A stretch of DNA of 64,000 nucleotides from Acarospora socialis (taxonomy: Eukaryota > Ascomycota > Lecanoromycetes > Acarosporales > Acarosporaceae), in contig JAMYGW020000002.1 in assembly GCA_025617375.2 (NCBI GenBank), positions 1,240,001 through 1,304,000 on the forward strand. Reading direction: 5' to 3'. Under the pieces are notes generated by a model that saw only the letters and a program-made list of their open reading frames with translations, ran no database searches and was not told the DNA's origin. Positions 35,253-48,181 of this stretch are shown here, piece by piece. The first letter of the stretch is position 1, and every line of letters begins with the position of its first letter. Made by a program: the position numbers and the translations under genes.

Positions 35253-37694
35253 CTAAGATTCGTCGTTCACTTCATCAATCGTGTCGTCTCGTACTCCACT
35301 TCCGCTGTTACTGCCGCCGCCTCCCCCTCCTCCTCCACCACCACCACCACCGCCTGGCCCACTCAAGCTGTTCGACCTCAATTGAACTTGGGCTTGCGCC
35401 AACGCCGCGACTTCCACCAGCGGCGCCGGTTCGTCCTTCATGCACGCGTTTTCCAGCATGTTGGTGTACTTGCCGCTAGTCCCGGCGTGACTGTGTTTCA
35501 GATGCTGCCGGAAATGGTCGGCGCGGAAGAATTTCTTCGCCTGGTTGCACTCCCCGAACTTGTGCACGGTGGTCAGGTGCTCGAAGCGTCGGTTCCAGTC
35601 CGGTGATGGCGCGTTCGGGAACTCCTCGCCGCAGAAGCCGCACACGTCCGCGCTCGGCGATGTCGGTGACGTCGAAGAGTGAAAGGCCGCTTCGTAGTTG
35701 GGGAGGTTGGCGCAGGACCAGGAGTGTCGGCGAAGATGAAGACTGTTTTGATGCCGCTCAGCTTCATTTTTGTTTTTGAATCGGTTGTGACAGTATTGAC
35801 ACGTATATGGTTTACCCATCCGGTGGACTCTGTAAATCTCACTTTAGCATCACGTGACAACGCGGACAAGAAACTTTAGTGACGACTCACTCGAGCTCCT
35901 CTTCGCTATCAAACCTCTTCGGCTTTTTCGGACAGCATTCGCAAATAAAGACACCTTGCAGCTTCGACGCGCCATGCTTGGACACGTTTGCCGCGTCGCC
36001 CGACATCTTACGCGAAGCGGCTCCGGATTGCGTACTTTCGGAAAGTGATCGTTGATGAGCGGTTGATAGCGAAGAACGTGGACTTGGATCTAGATTCACC
36101 GAAGTAATGTAAGGTGAATCGTGGCCGAGGTCCAGCTCGGAAGACGGTGAGATTCCGCCCGATGAGAGGCGATCGTAAGATGATATGCTGGTCATACTAC
36201 TCCCACCCGCCGACAAGCCGGTCGAGGACGCGTAGGAACCGTTACGGATACTCGCGGAAGAAGTCGATGAGACGGAGCCGTGTGCGGTTTGAAAGCGATG
36301 AACAGGTGACGCACGAGTGGGACATAGGTGACCTGAAGCGCGGCGGTGATAAAGATCATTACTGAGGTTCGCGGCCTGTAGTGGCGCCTTGTCGTCTCGT
36401 AACGCTTCGCGAGACGGTTTTCGCTTCACTCCAAGCTTGGAACCTGGAGAATGGCTTTCGCTCCCCGGCGGAGTGCGATCATCAAGGTGGAGTTGTCTCA
36501 TGCCTCCAGTTTCTTCCATTGGAAAATCCGTGTCTTGTTCAGCAAAAACACTTTGGTCGTAGCTTCCTCGGTTAGATCGACTAGCGAGCCTCAACGCATC
36601 GTCAAAATTGATCGAACCGCTGCCTGAACGTCGGCTACAATTGCGCACATGAGCATAGCGGTCCGAGTCAATTGCGGACGATGGCGCATTGCTATCACAG
36701 CTTGGACTTCGAAAGTCCATGTAACTTCTTGTGCTGGCGGCCGACGATAGCTGACCGGGTGAAATACCGGCCGATTGCGGGCTGCTCACCCATCTGGATA
36801 CGGGGTCGAACGAGCTGTCCGAGGTGGACAGGGACTTTAACTTATACGGATGTGCTCCTGACTGTGAGAACGGTAAATGACTGGTGGGCAAAGCTTCTTG
36901 GACCGAGCCACCGAGAGACATTGTCCGCGGTGGTGAACTGGGTCTTCCGATTCTGGATAGGAGTTGTTTGTCGTAGGCGTTGGAGGAGCTCTGGAGGTTG
37001 CGCCGTTCCAGTGGTTTCTCGCCATGTAATCTAGAGAACATGTTGCACGTCTATCAGCCTGGCTGATCAACAAACGTAGTGTGTGAAGGTACCGATGGTC
37101 CATATGTTCACGATCTCTCCCAGGAGAATGAAAGGATACAGAGCTAGGATTCAAAGTCCAGCATTTGGCGACCAAAACAAGCTAGACTGGTAGCAACTAC
37201 AGAAAGGAGGTGGCCACTAACTGATTTGCGATACCCGAACCCGACAGGCTATGGTACCCTTCGTCCTTATGCCGGAACCCATCCCATCTCGAGTCTATGT
37301 CCGGGGACAGTCTGGTGGTTGCCGCGGAGCTGCGACGTCTGGAGTCATCCACGCCATCCCCGAATTCATGCAGACGCCGGTCCTGACCGATGCACAAACT
37401 CGAACTCGGATTGATGTTTGGCAAGCCAATCTTGCGCGAACCACCACCCAATGTATTCGCCCACTGCCCTCCAAGATCAATGGCAAGGGCGATTTCATCG
37501 AGGTCTCGGGGTGGAGGTAACGGAGGAGGCGCCTCTTCTCTCGCATTGCGTATGGGCATCGGGCCTGGTGTTCTCGCAACCGGTATGGAAGCACTCAAGG
37601 AGGACCGGGTGGGAGGGCGAGATCTGTCGTGATTAGAGTCGTTGAAATCATAGACGCGGATGTCGGGCGGCGAGGTCATGCGAGGGCTGACCAT
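35253..37694 (-). CDS. C2H2 zinc-finger protein
   Basis: Probable DNA-binding regulator. Exons on the minus strand 37694-37222, 37030-35891 and 35829-35253 give 729 residues from ATG 37694. The first 500 residues are Ser/Pro/Arg-rich and probably disordered. C-terminal zinc-binding segments: ICECCPKKPKRFDSEEELEVH, then the clear finger YTCQYCHNRF with C548, C551, H564 and H569, then CGFCGEEF with a histidine pair in HLTTVHKFGEC, and RADHFRQHLKHSH. A run of 14 glycines follows near the end. Intron 1 (191 nt) and intron 2 (61 nt) each split a codon and rejoin the frame. Target genes are unknown. Confidence 0.85.
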
Positions 37695-38603
37695 GGTAGC
37701 TGAAAAGACGCCGTCGACCGGCGCCAATGCCGTAGTCGAGGCAGTGGCGATGTAATGATAGGCAGGCGAAGAAGAGAAGACGAATGTTGCGCGGCAACAC
37801 CGAATCCGAAGGACAGCTCGAGAAGAAAAAATATGGCGAATGGGCGCGGGCAAAGAAAGTCAAACGAAGAAATAATAATATCTTGCGCTCTGCATGCTAC
37901 AAACTGGGTCCCACGAGAAAGCCGGAAGCAAGAAAAGAGAGCAGCTGGGTTGAGAAGTTCGATCGCGAGCACAGGATATCCTTAGTGTCGTAATTCGTAA
38001 AGCTCGGGCGAGTGGTAAAGTACGTATGGTAATGTCGTACAGTCATGTAGTACTGGAAGTGCGCCCCTTCGTACTCGTACTTACAGGTCCTCTGGCCCAG
38101 GTATGAGTGGTGTGAATGAAGATGGCAGTAATATGGTAGTAATCAGGTGGTGAACCGTAGATGGGTATGGATACCTAGGGTAATCCGTAGTTTGGGTCGA
38201 TTCCAATCAGCAAGGTAATAATAGGAATCGTGCATTCTAAGACGAGCAAGACCAAGTGCTACGAGTAAGTGGGGTCAGCCGACATACAAAGACCGACAGA
38301 CATACAGACGGACGGACACAAGAGAGTAGGTAGGGTACAAGTACGGAGAACAAGGAGGATAATGGTCAGCCCTACGGTAGGTATGGCTACCTTATGGATG
38401 GGGCGATGATGGAGGAAGGTAAAGTTAACTTGGAGCGCCAAGGTCTTCCCGGACCGTAAGGTAGGTAGTTGTTGTAAGGTAAGAGTTATGTCATTAATGT
38501 ACTCTAAGGTAGTTGCATGGAAAGCTACGTACTGTTGCACTTCACTCGGACCCGTACTCGTACTCGCCTTGATATCCGTCATGTCATGTGCAGTGGTAAG
38601 ATG

Positions 38604-38641
38604 ATGGCAATGGCAATGGCAATGGCAAGGCAATGGCAATG
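38604..38641. repeat. GGCAAT short tandem repeat
   Basis: About six units of GGCAAT with one shortened unit. It grades into diverged ATGATA/ATGACA units downstream. Confidence 0.8.
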
Positions 38642-38850
38642 ATAATGACAATGATGAGGGAGCGGGGGTGGAGTGGAAGGAACGGGAAACCAAAATACAC
38701 AACTCGCAGGGGGCAAGGAGATGAGCATGATCAACACGAAACCAACTCCCTCTCCTTCCCTTCAGAAGTAATGATAGGTATTAAGAGGTAATAATAACCT
38801 TAAGGGCACGATGAGATGCTCACCTCACCTTTAAGGATCTGCACGGTTGG

Positions 38851-38882
38851 TAAGGTAAGATAAGGTAAGGTAAGGTAAGGTA
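38851..38882. repeat. GGTAA short tandem repeat
   Basis: Six units of TAAGG in 32 bp with one A-for-G change. The same motif is scattered for several kilobases around it. Confidence 0.85.
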
Positions 38883-41800
38883 TTAGAGTATCTTCCACCT
38901 TACCAACCTAGGTACCGAGTCCTCGCCCTAAGGTAAGGAGGAGGAAAGTATCAAGTAATAATTAATTGGTAATTCTGACACAGCCACCATGTCCCCATTA
39001 CTCATTCAGGTTAAACCTTGATCATACCGACCTTCCTAGGTACAGAGTCGTAAGGTAAAGTGGTTGTACGAAGTACATTAAGGCAGGTAGGTCACTTAGC
39101 TTCGGAGCCATGCCAGCTGAAAGAAATTCAAAGCGCCATCCGGCGAATGATAGAAAAGTACATGTACAGTACTCTCGGCACTCTCTACCTTGGTAGGGAC
39201 AAGGCCCCGGAGAAGAGGGCGGACAGTGCTCTGCTAGTGCGGTAGGGCGCAAAATCTGGAGTGATCTGGGCCGCGCGCCTTACGAGCGGAGCTGCTGCGA
39301 GACATATACTCGAATAGTACTTACCTTTTGGCCTTATGAGGACTCTGGTACCCACTCCACAACCACAAGCCCCCCACGTTTCACAACACACAGAGGCGGG
39401 CAGTAACAATTGTAGCCCAGAGTTGGTGGTTCTTGGATCAACCCATCAACATCAATATCGACATCATCACATCATCATCGCTTTTGATGGAATGGTCTCT
39501 GTCTGCCAGTCAGAGTGACGAGTCTCGGCAGGTCCCCCCCTAAAATCAACTCACCTCTGGACAGCAGAGCCAATCGCACCGGAGCAGATTAAGCAAGTCG
39601 AGCAGATCCAGCAGATCAGCAAGTTGGGGCAGGTCGATTGGCATGATGCTATGGACCACGAACTTCGATCGCTTCGACCACTTGCAGGAAATGCCGCTAA
39701 AACTCAATGCCCATGCTCTTACCTGCTGGCTACACGTCGGTGGTGTCTAGGTTCTCCCTTCTCACTCGCTCTCTGACTAAGACCTTCTGGTTCATGGGTT
39801 ACTCTGCCGGGTGCCACGAGCGGGCATAGATAGTTGTCGTCCCGGGTGGTGCGGGCACGAGATCGCCGCCGTGCGCTGTGCTGGTGGACAATTAACCCAC
39901 GGACGCTTAAGAATCAAATTACTGGTGTCGTACTTTCTACAGGACTTTACCGCACACTCAACATTTAGGTAAGTAGTGGAACAACGCTGCTGAAACATAC
40001 CTTAGACGGCGGCGGAAGGGAAATGAAACCACAGGAATGAAGCCGGAAGAAAGAGTGAAGCTGACACCGGGCATTGCATGTGGCGGAGTATAATTAGTAG
40101 CAGACCAAAGAAGAAAAAGAAAAAAAAAGTCCAGCAGAATTTTGTGCTGCTGTGTGGGATGCATTGGTGCTTATTTGTTCGGCTTCGATGTCTTCGATTC
40201 AAAGCCCGCGAAGTCTGCGGAGCTTGCATTGCAGCGTGCAGGGTTGAGGGAAGTCCTCTAACTAGGGTCCAGCTACACACATAGAGTGCCAGACACACGT
40301 CAACCACCATACTATGAGTAGGTACTCACCTATAGAGTGCTGCCTCTCGTCGAACTGTAACTACCTAGAGGCGTGGGCGGCGAGGCCTTCATTGGGTGGT
40401 ATTGACCAGTCAGATAACAAGTAGGCAATACTCCAACGTACTCCAGACCATGGATCGCTCTGATTTCATTTATCATTCTGCCCTGTTGCTATCACTGACG
40501 GTTAAACAAGATCAAGGATGATGAACAGCCCGTAATGTTCATGCTGATGCTGATGCAGTGATGCTTGCCGTCGTTTCCCATTGAATGGCGGGGTACGGTA
40601 AGCACCAAGCCTTATCAACAGAAAACGAAGCTTACCGCGTCCATCACCCGTAACTCTCTTTACCTTAAGGATCACATACCATGCTCTACACTTTCCTCGT
40701 CCTTCGCCCTTCGCTACCGGATCTACACAACGCTCTACCTGCCGGGCCTTGTGTGCGGAAGCGGTGACGCTGCAAGTACTCACCCACAGAGTACTAGGTA
40801 GTCTCACTCATACATGTTGAGGTGCCACCAAGCAAAATCTTATAGCCGTATCTTTTTTCCCCTACCGCTGCAGCGGCCCGTACGTTGTCGTATGGGATCC
40901 ATCGTAGGATATCGCAGCACGCATATGGGGCGTGATCAGCCTTAACGGGTGGATACTTTCAGGCCGATATTGTTTCTTGGGGAGCAATTCTGACAATCAT
41001 GAAAGTCTTGTCGGCGACTCTCAATCCAGATCCAGGTGACCCGACATGTAGCTGTCAGTAGAGGGGCAACGACCTTGAAAAATAATACCTACGTGCAACA
41101 CCACGGAGACAATGGAGGTAACACTGCATGCCCGTCGCCTTAGCTTGTACGAGCAGTCGACTACCTATGGTACTTCGTACATGTCAGCACTGCTCAGAGG
41201 AGAACGAAAGGAAGGAAGCGAAACCATGCTCGCCTTGCGCCGCGAGGTTGTTGCCCTGCAGCGGGTGCGGATATTGAACCAAACAGTGAGCAGGTCGCAG
41301 TCATCCCATGTTTCAATTGATGCAGAGCAGAGAAAGACACCCAGTAGTTCGAAGCTAACAACTGTGTCCGACATAGATGACACGACAGAGACTCAACACC
41401 GATAAAACACCGAAAACACCGAGAGAGCAAGTGAGACGAGACATAGTGGGGCTTGTGCACCCAATCCTTTCCATTGGTGACGCAGTATGAACCTGATCGG
41501 TGGGAGCACACCGTCCTAGGTAGTTACACATACATGTACGCATCACCATCATCACTCACAAGGTTTTTCACTTTGCATCTCGAACATCGAAGTTCCCAAC
41601 AAACCACCCAGCCGTCACACTTGGTCCACAACTTATCAGTCAGCTCAAGGAAGGTCAGCCACGGCGACATGGGGTATGACTAAACGCTGCATCAGCCCTT
41701 TGGGGTCTATCTATTGCTTCGCAGCCACTAAAGTATACCTTGTAAACATTTACCAGATTACCTTATTGGCGTCTGTCAAAGCACAACGCAAAAGCAAAGT

Positions 41801-42319
41801 CTACCGTAGGGCTAAGCACTTTTAGCACGTGCCACCAAAAGGCTCTTCCTCTCACATGTGAAAAACGTTGCATGACTCGTCGAATTACACAACACAGGGC
41901 CGGCGATGAATGTTCAAGTAAAGGTACGAGTAAGGTATGGTATGGATCACATGTGACTTTCGTTTCAAAGATGTATACAATACATAGGGGTACGTGAAGG
42001 TAGGTATCCATTAGGTATGGTTGTAAGGCTGTCAATAGTTGCATTAAGCTTCCTTGAACGTGATTGACAGCCAGCCAGCAACTCATATGACAGTCCTGGC
42101 TTCGTAGCTATGGTGTTTGAGGCGTTTCCTGCTTTTATTGAGTAAAGTATGGTACTCCGTACCTGCCTATGTGTAAAGATGAAGCATCCGTGCCATCTTC
42201 CTTACCCTGGCCATGCCCTGCATCTCAAATAACCCCCCAGATCTTCCCAGGACCAACCATCTGTAACAACCCCAAAACACCTAAGCCTCGTGCCAAATCT
42301 TTCTTTTCTTCCCTTTCCA

Positions 42320-43671
42320 ATGGTCTTCTTAGACCGAGTCCCAGGGCCCGACAATCTCTACATTGGCGGGTGCGTATTGAGCGACCCAATCAATCCTTAC
42401 CCCAGACTCCGTACGTGGTCCATCTGACAGCCGCTCTACCTAGGATCTTTTCCCTCCGCCGCAAGGAGGCGCTCGAACAGGCGACTATCACCCATGTCGT
42501 CTCGGTGCTGCGGCTTCCTCTGGACGAGGCTCTCTTTGCCAAGTATAAGCACCTGGTCGTCGAGGTAGATGACGTCGACGACGAGAATCTGCTCGAACAT
42601 TTTGCCGCCACCAACGCGTTCATCCAGGAGGGTCTCAATGGCGGAGGAGGCGTATTGGTTCATTGGTCAGTCAAGGACTGACCACTTCTCGCCTGTGACA
42701 TCCAAGTTCTGCTTATTGTTCTCCTATCCGTCTTCTGCTGTTCGCATCACGTGTCTCTGTTCGTATCAACCTGTTTCCCTTCGCCAGGCATGGAGAACAA
42801 GCACCTTATTTCCTTGATCTACTAAGCCATGATTTTCAACACCTCTACGCATTCCTCACTCATGCTGTTCTTTCCCTCCGACTCCGCTCCCTCGAACCTG
42901 TCATATCACCCTCCGACAAAATACCAACATCTTCCCCCATCCAGCGCAATGGGCAAATCCCGCTCGACGACATGCATAATAGCCTACCTCCTGTACTGCG
43001 ACCCCACCCTGACCCCCTCCGCCGCCCTCTCCCGCCTCCGCGAAGTCCGCCCCATCTGCGAGCCCAACGACGGCTTCATGCAGCAGCTCGAGCTCTACCA
43101 CCAGATGCGCTGTCCCGACAACATCGACGTCGAGCCCGCCTACCAGCGCTGGCTGTACAAGCGCGAGGTGGAGACGAGCGTGGCGTGCGGCATGGCGCCC
43201 GACAACATCCGATTCCAGGACGAGCGGGAGGAGGTGCGGGCCGGAGAACACGAAGGCCCCCGCCCGGACCTGGAGCTGCGATGTCGGAAATGCAGACGGA
43301 AACTGGCTGCTTCTCAGCATCTGATCCCGCACACACCCAAAGCCTCCTCCTCCTCCTCCCTCTCCGCCTCCGAGTCCTCTACCCCCTCCGGACAACCACT
43401 ACCCCGGCCTCAATCCCATCCACCTTGCGCACACCTCTACATCGATCCCCTCTCCTGGATGCGTCCGGAACTCGAGCAAGGCAAGCTCGACGGCCGCCTC
43501 GAATGCCCGAAATGCAGCACCAACGTCGGCAAGTACGCGTGGCAGGGGATGCGCTGCAGCTGCGGCGACTGGGTCGTGCCCGCCGTCTGTTTGGCGCGGG
43601 GGAGGGTCGACGAGGTGAAGTCGAGACCGGGAACGGGGATGGTGGTGGGCAGGGTAGGGGGCAATTTGTGA
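42320..43671 (+). CDS. yvh1: Dual-specificity phosphatase YVH1
   Basis: Phosphatase that also releases Mrt4 from pre-60S particles during ribosome maturation. Exons 42320-42369, 42444-42665 and 42945-43671 give 332 residues. The start MVFLDRVPGPDNLYIGG and IFSLRRKEALEQATITHVVSV are typical. The active site HCAMGKSRS gives the C-x5-R signature with C91 and R97. The C-terminal zinc-binding domain has CRKC near its start and CPKC, CSCGDW further on; it is the part needed for ribosome work in yeast. Intron 2 is 279 nt, the longest in this window, and splits the catalytic cysteine codon (TG|C). A Ser/Pro-rich insert lies between the cysteine pairs. Confidence 0.95.
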
Positions 43672-45486
43672 ATGGTAGGAGGCTTGGGGCCTTGGTGGGG
43701 AATGGGGAGGAAGGGCAGGGCAGGGCAGGCCAAGGAAGGGAAGGGATGGCAGAGTCTGGTGAGTACATAGAGTGACTGCGTTGCGAAAGACTATCGCCAA
43801 TACCCGTGCCTTCGCCAATCTCTGTGTTACGATCCCGTATACGGCGTGGCGGTGCGCCTATTAGATTACTGGAAGAAACGCGGCTGTCGATTTTATGTTG
43901 AGACGTAGTCACGATGTCGACCAATCCCCTTTACCGTCTAACGGACAAGGTAACACAATAGTACACAACCTTTGTTACGTTTAAGATGAAAGCTTACCTT
44001 ACTGTGAAGGGACAACATGGGAGGCCAGTCAAGTACTTGTAATGGTGTATTATCCTCATGCACTCGTTATGTAGACTTCTACTACGGAGGTACTATGTAC
44101 AGAGGGTCGAGTTAAGGCGCTTCAACCGTGTGATTCCTTGTCCAGAGCAGAAGGACATGTTCTTTTTGACTTCAGCCTCCCTCCTCGCCGTGACGAATTC
44201 GATTATAACAACGTTCCCTAAAGAGCCAGCCTCATAGCCTGTAAGATTTGTAGTTCGCGGACGAACCATAAAGCATACCAAGTCTTGCCACCCACCCCGG
44301 TCAATTAGCCAGCCATGAATGCACTACAATCTATCTCTGAAGCTGTTTTTGGTTAGGCACATGAAGCTTATCGACGACGACAGACGGGAGTTTGTCTATG
44401 TGTACTTGTGCTCTACTTCCTTACGGTGGTAGCTGCAGGTAACAATATAAACTAAAAGCCCCCAGCTAGCTGAACTCGAAGGTGCTGCTTACCGATAACA
44501 TGGGGTAAGGCTGGCTGGCTGACTGGGCTGGGCTGAGCTGGGCTGACGGGCTTTTAGTGTTTCGCCCCCAACGGCACCCTATCTGGCTGCCTGCGTAGTA
44601 GAACACAGACCTCCCGTCTCGTCTTTCCTCTTAGCCTGATATCAATGTACCCTTGATCCTTGTCTTTAAAGACAACCTTGGCGGAAAGCGCACGGGCGGT
44701 GTGACATGACGTGAGAAGAGAAAAATTCGAAGAGATGCGCGTAGGCGGCGTAGCTGAGGCACGGGCACCGTATATGCGAAGCCTTGTGAACGGACCCACC
44801 CATCACACCACCAACGAGATCTCGAACGAAGGATCCAGTCAGCAACGCCGAACTCGCATAGACGCAGGCTGAGAAATCCTACGCCGCACCGACAAGGACG
44901 AAGGGTCATGACGGCAATTGACGGGATCTCAGATACGAGGTGAGCTTATTCACGCATCCCAGCGAACCCTACGCCCCCGCTCGCTAATCTTCTCCGGACT
45001 CGGCTCAGCCCACTTCCTGGCGCGCGATGTTGGATGTGCGAATGTCCGTGCGGGCGAAGGAAGCTGCTCCGTCGTGCCGTTGCGGGCGTGGGGCCCCGCT
45101 GCCTGCTGACTGTATCTCACGGCTCGAACCCGGCTCGGATCTGCAGCTAGGATGGCCCCTTCGTATCGGTGCACCGTTGCACAGTGAGGGTGCACTGAGC
45201 GGCGCATGATGCATCGGTAGGGCGAAACCTTTAACAGCGGCGAGCGAGTCTATTGTAGTCTTGTCATGGGATAGCTCAATATCTAGCCTTCTATCCGGAG
45301 ACGCTGGGGCTATGCGGGAAGCGCTGAATAAGGTAGGGTCGGACGGGTTCCATTGTCGGGATTGGTAATACTGGGCCAGATGATCTCAGATCTTAGTAAG
45401 ATGAGAACTCAGTGACCTCGTATACGGATGACGGGCAACCTCCGAACTCAACACCGTATGTTGTAATGTTGCGCGCGAGATCGGAC
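43672..45486. other. Intergenic between convergent genes
   Basis: 1.8 kb with short GGCAG units near 43700 and GGCTG units near 44510-44548. No gene supported; a tRNA-like B box on the minus strand near 45130 was rejected. Confidence 0.5.
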
Positions 45487-46261
45487 TCACGGGTCTCCTT
45501 TGGGAACTGCAGGGAAAGCGGTTGGGCTCTTCAGGCGCTCCTTGTTTCGTCGTGCTATTTCGGCGTTGCGGATGCGATCAAGGCGCATCTGGTAGAAATT
45601 CCTGCGTTGTTTGTCAGCGAGCCTCTGCACGGATCGAGTAGACGGTACGTAGGTGACGCTGATAATGTAACACAGGTATGGAACGTACTTATGGAGCGCA
45701 TAAGTACGGGGAGTCTTTTCAACCTTGGATGCAGGGTCCGCGTCGGTGATAGACTTGATCTGCAGTAGCTTAGAAGACATCCGCAAAGCAAAGATTGAGT
45801 GTCCCACCTTATCGTCTTTCTCTTTCTCAGCGTTCTTGTCTTCAGCATCCTCGTCCTTCTTGTCATCCCCATCCTTTTCCTTCTCCTTCTCCTTGCCCTT
45901 GCCCTTCTCCTTCTCCTTCTCCTTGGCTTTCTTCTTGTTCATTCTCTCCTGGTACTCTTTCTTCACCTTCTCGATCTCCCTCTCCATCTCCTCTTTCTTC
46001 TTCTTAGCCGCAACCTCAGCTTCATCAATGATCGGAGAGCAAAAGCCTCGATCCTTGAGATGACCGAGGCAGACGTAGAAGAAATCCTGTACCGACTGTT
46101 ACTCAAAGGCTAAAGCCAATATGCCAGAGAATCATGTCCCGGAAACTTGCCTTATTATCTGGCGTGATCAACACGTTGGTGGTCGGCTTATAGCATATGT
46201 AGCATGCCTTGGACGATGAATCCGCGACTTTACGGAGATGCCATACGTTTGGAATTGACAT
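45487..46261 (-). CDS. vfa1: Vps4-associated protein 1 (VFA1 family)
   Basis: Small protein that binds the AAA ATPase Vps4 and stimulates it in the ESCRT/endosome pathway. Exons on the minus strand 46261-46151, 46086-45808, 45759-45689 and 45601-45487 give 191 residues. A zinc-binding N-terminus (CYICYKPTTNVLITPDNKDF, then VCLGHLKDRGFC) is followed by EAEVAAKKKKEEMEREI and a long Lys/Glu coiled segment, ending NFYQMRLDRIRNAEIARRN. Intron 1 is of the GC-AG type (AAG|GCAAGT); the others are 48 and 87 nt with GT donors. The start MSIPNVWHLRKVA is the family N-terminus. Confidence 0.9.
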
Positions 46262-48181
46262 GTTGCCGTCTCAAGTTATCTCGCACCCCCAAGCAATGTA
46301 GAGTTGCAGAACCCTCAGTGTATTCTGTAAAGGTCCAACAAGATCTAATCCAAGCTTGGTGGTTGCTGAAGCCAAGCCCGCCGAGCCCCTCACCATCGGG
46401 AGGAGCTCCGCGCTTCGTAAGGCTGAGTGACCGAGCGTGTTGTTTACCCGCACTCGTAGATACATAATTTCCGCCTCCACAAGACTGCAATTGACGCCAA
46501 CATATCAAACACAAACTAGAACGAGGACTATTTCCCCAATGCCATATAGATGATTCAACAACAAGGACCGAAGCTCCATGAACGCAATTTGGGGTGCACC
46601 CTACAAAAGCGTCCGGAGCACCAACACATTCGAGAGCCTGCCCATTCTCAGATGCTCATTATTTCTTTACCATAGCCACTGATAAGCCTTCTACTGTCTA
46701 ACTTCCTCGGACCTCATACGTCAGTACCACGTTCGCGACAAGTGGCGGCCACCGCTGGCGATGTATGCACCAGCCACCTTGCACGGAAGACGTGCCATCG
46801 GAATGGTCTCCGCTGGCAGGCGCGTATAATATAAGTACAGAGCTGTCTGCTGGTTAACGAGAACAACTTGGCTGTGAGAGCGAAGAACATAAGAGTAGGG
46901 GGACCCCCGATAGCACGATGAGTTTGGCAAGATAGCAATACGCCGAAGGGGCTGCCGCGCACCTTTATCCAGGGCGTTCAATGGCGTGTCGAGCGGTTGT
47001 TCGACTGCCTTAGATTGGGCTGACGAGACTGTACATATCGATTGCTAGGAGCGTACTGGATATTCTGTCAATCCATTCGATGTGGATGTTGGAAGCTTCA
47101 ATGCTGAATATGCTTGCTACCAGTTTGATGAATTAATTCATCAGAAAGACAGGAGCTTTATGGGATACTGTCTCTTATAAGAGAAGAGAAGACGAAGGTT
47201 TTATAGAATGGCGTTGGGCTAGGTGCAGGCCACCCTAAGGCCGAGACAGATAGTGGGAGCATGGAAGGGTGCGGGGAAGGAGGGAGGGAAGGCAGAGAAG
47301 GAGAGGAGGCAGAGGAGTCAGAGGAGGCAGAGGAGGGAGAGGAGGCAGAGGAGGGAGAGGAGGCAGAGAAGGGAGAGGAGGAGCGGGTAGAGGGTAAGTG
47401 TGGGAGTAGGTGGGTGTTGGAGGGCTTGGCAGGTGGACGGGAGTAGATGACAGGTAGATGGGTATATGTATGGATGGATAGATGGATGGATGGACAGATA
47501 AAAACGTACAGGAAAGGTAAAAGAGACGTACCCTAATGGATAAAGAGGCAGATTGACGGGACCAGATACGAATAAAGCGATAAGTAGGCAGGCAAGCCAG
47601 AAGGCGTGGAAGTCGATACTTAATGAAACGTGTCTAGGTCGTCAAGGGTTCTTGCGCTGGGTGGAAGGGGGCAGGCCTGCCATTGTAGGTAAGTGTGGTT
47701 GTGTCGATTCGACGGCTAGAAAAGGGTTTGATAGGTCAACGCGGATCTGAAGGGCGTTTTCACTTTGAGGAAGGATTGGGGATTTTTCAGGAGGAAAGCG
47801 ATGGGCGGTGGGTGAGGGTAGAGTAGAGTATGGGTTTGGTAGACGTCTGGGATGAGATTGGCTTTTGGTGGAGGTTTAAGGGGTCGGATAGGAGATGCGA
47901 TACTGCTTGGAGTGGGAATCCCAGTTTATTAGAGCGTGATAGTTAAGTGTCCGCGTTGAGGATTGATAAAACAATAAAGGGTGGAATCAAGAGCAGAAAG
48001 TTCCAAGCTTTCTATATGCTGGATTATATTATAGAAGACGCGAGTTAAGAAACCTAAATCGTAATCAAAAAGGAGTAAACGAAGGACGGAACGAGCGGAC
48101 TAATATATCAATGGTCCGAATGTGCTTGGCTTCGTCGAGGTATACTGACCCTTCCACCACCACAGCCACAAGCACCCAATC
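46262..48181. other. Intergenic with purine minisatellite
   Basis: 1.9 kb upstream of VFA1 and downstream of the zincin-like gene. It holds a GAGGCAGAG array, a GATG repeat at 47467-47497, and no supportable gene. Confidence 0.55.
47275..47390. repeat. Purine-rich minisatellite
   Basis: Units of GAGGCAGAGGAGGGAGAG and shorter variants, nearly all purine on the plus strand. Any frame through it gives only Glu/Ala/Gly repeats, so I do not call a gene. Confidence 0.8.

Larger units (their letters stand above)
37695..42319. other. 4.6 kb repeat-rich intergenic region
   Basis: No supportable gene. It is unusually rich in GGTA/TACC steps such as TAGGTA, ACCTAGGTA and TAAGG, including a GGTAA array and a GGCAAT array listed separately. 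Short ATG frames such as 41112-41405 lack any recognisable feature. Confidence 0.55.

Noticed and set aside
43379-43924. Long minus-strand frames opposite YVH1
   Set aside because: Shadows of the third codon positions of YVH1 exon 3; Pro/Arg/Ser-biased and without domains.
45060-45210. Minus-strand tRNA-like B box (GGGTTCGAGCC)
   Set aside because: The flanking bases do not form T, D or acceptor stems.
47261-47446. Frame rich in Glu-Glu-Ala repeats
   Set aside because: It is only a translation of the purine minisatellite; no domain and no splice context.
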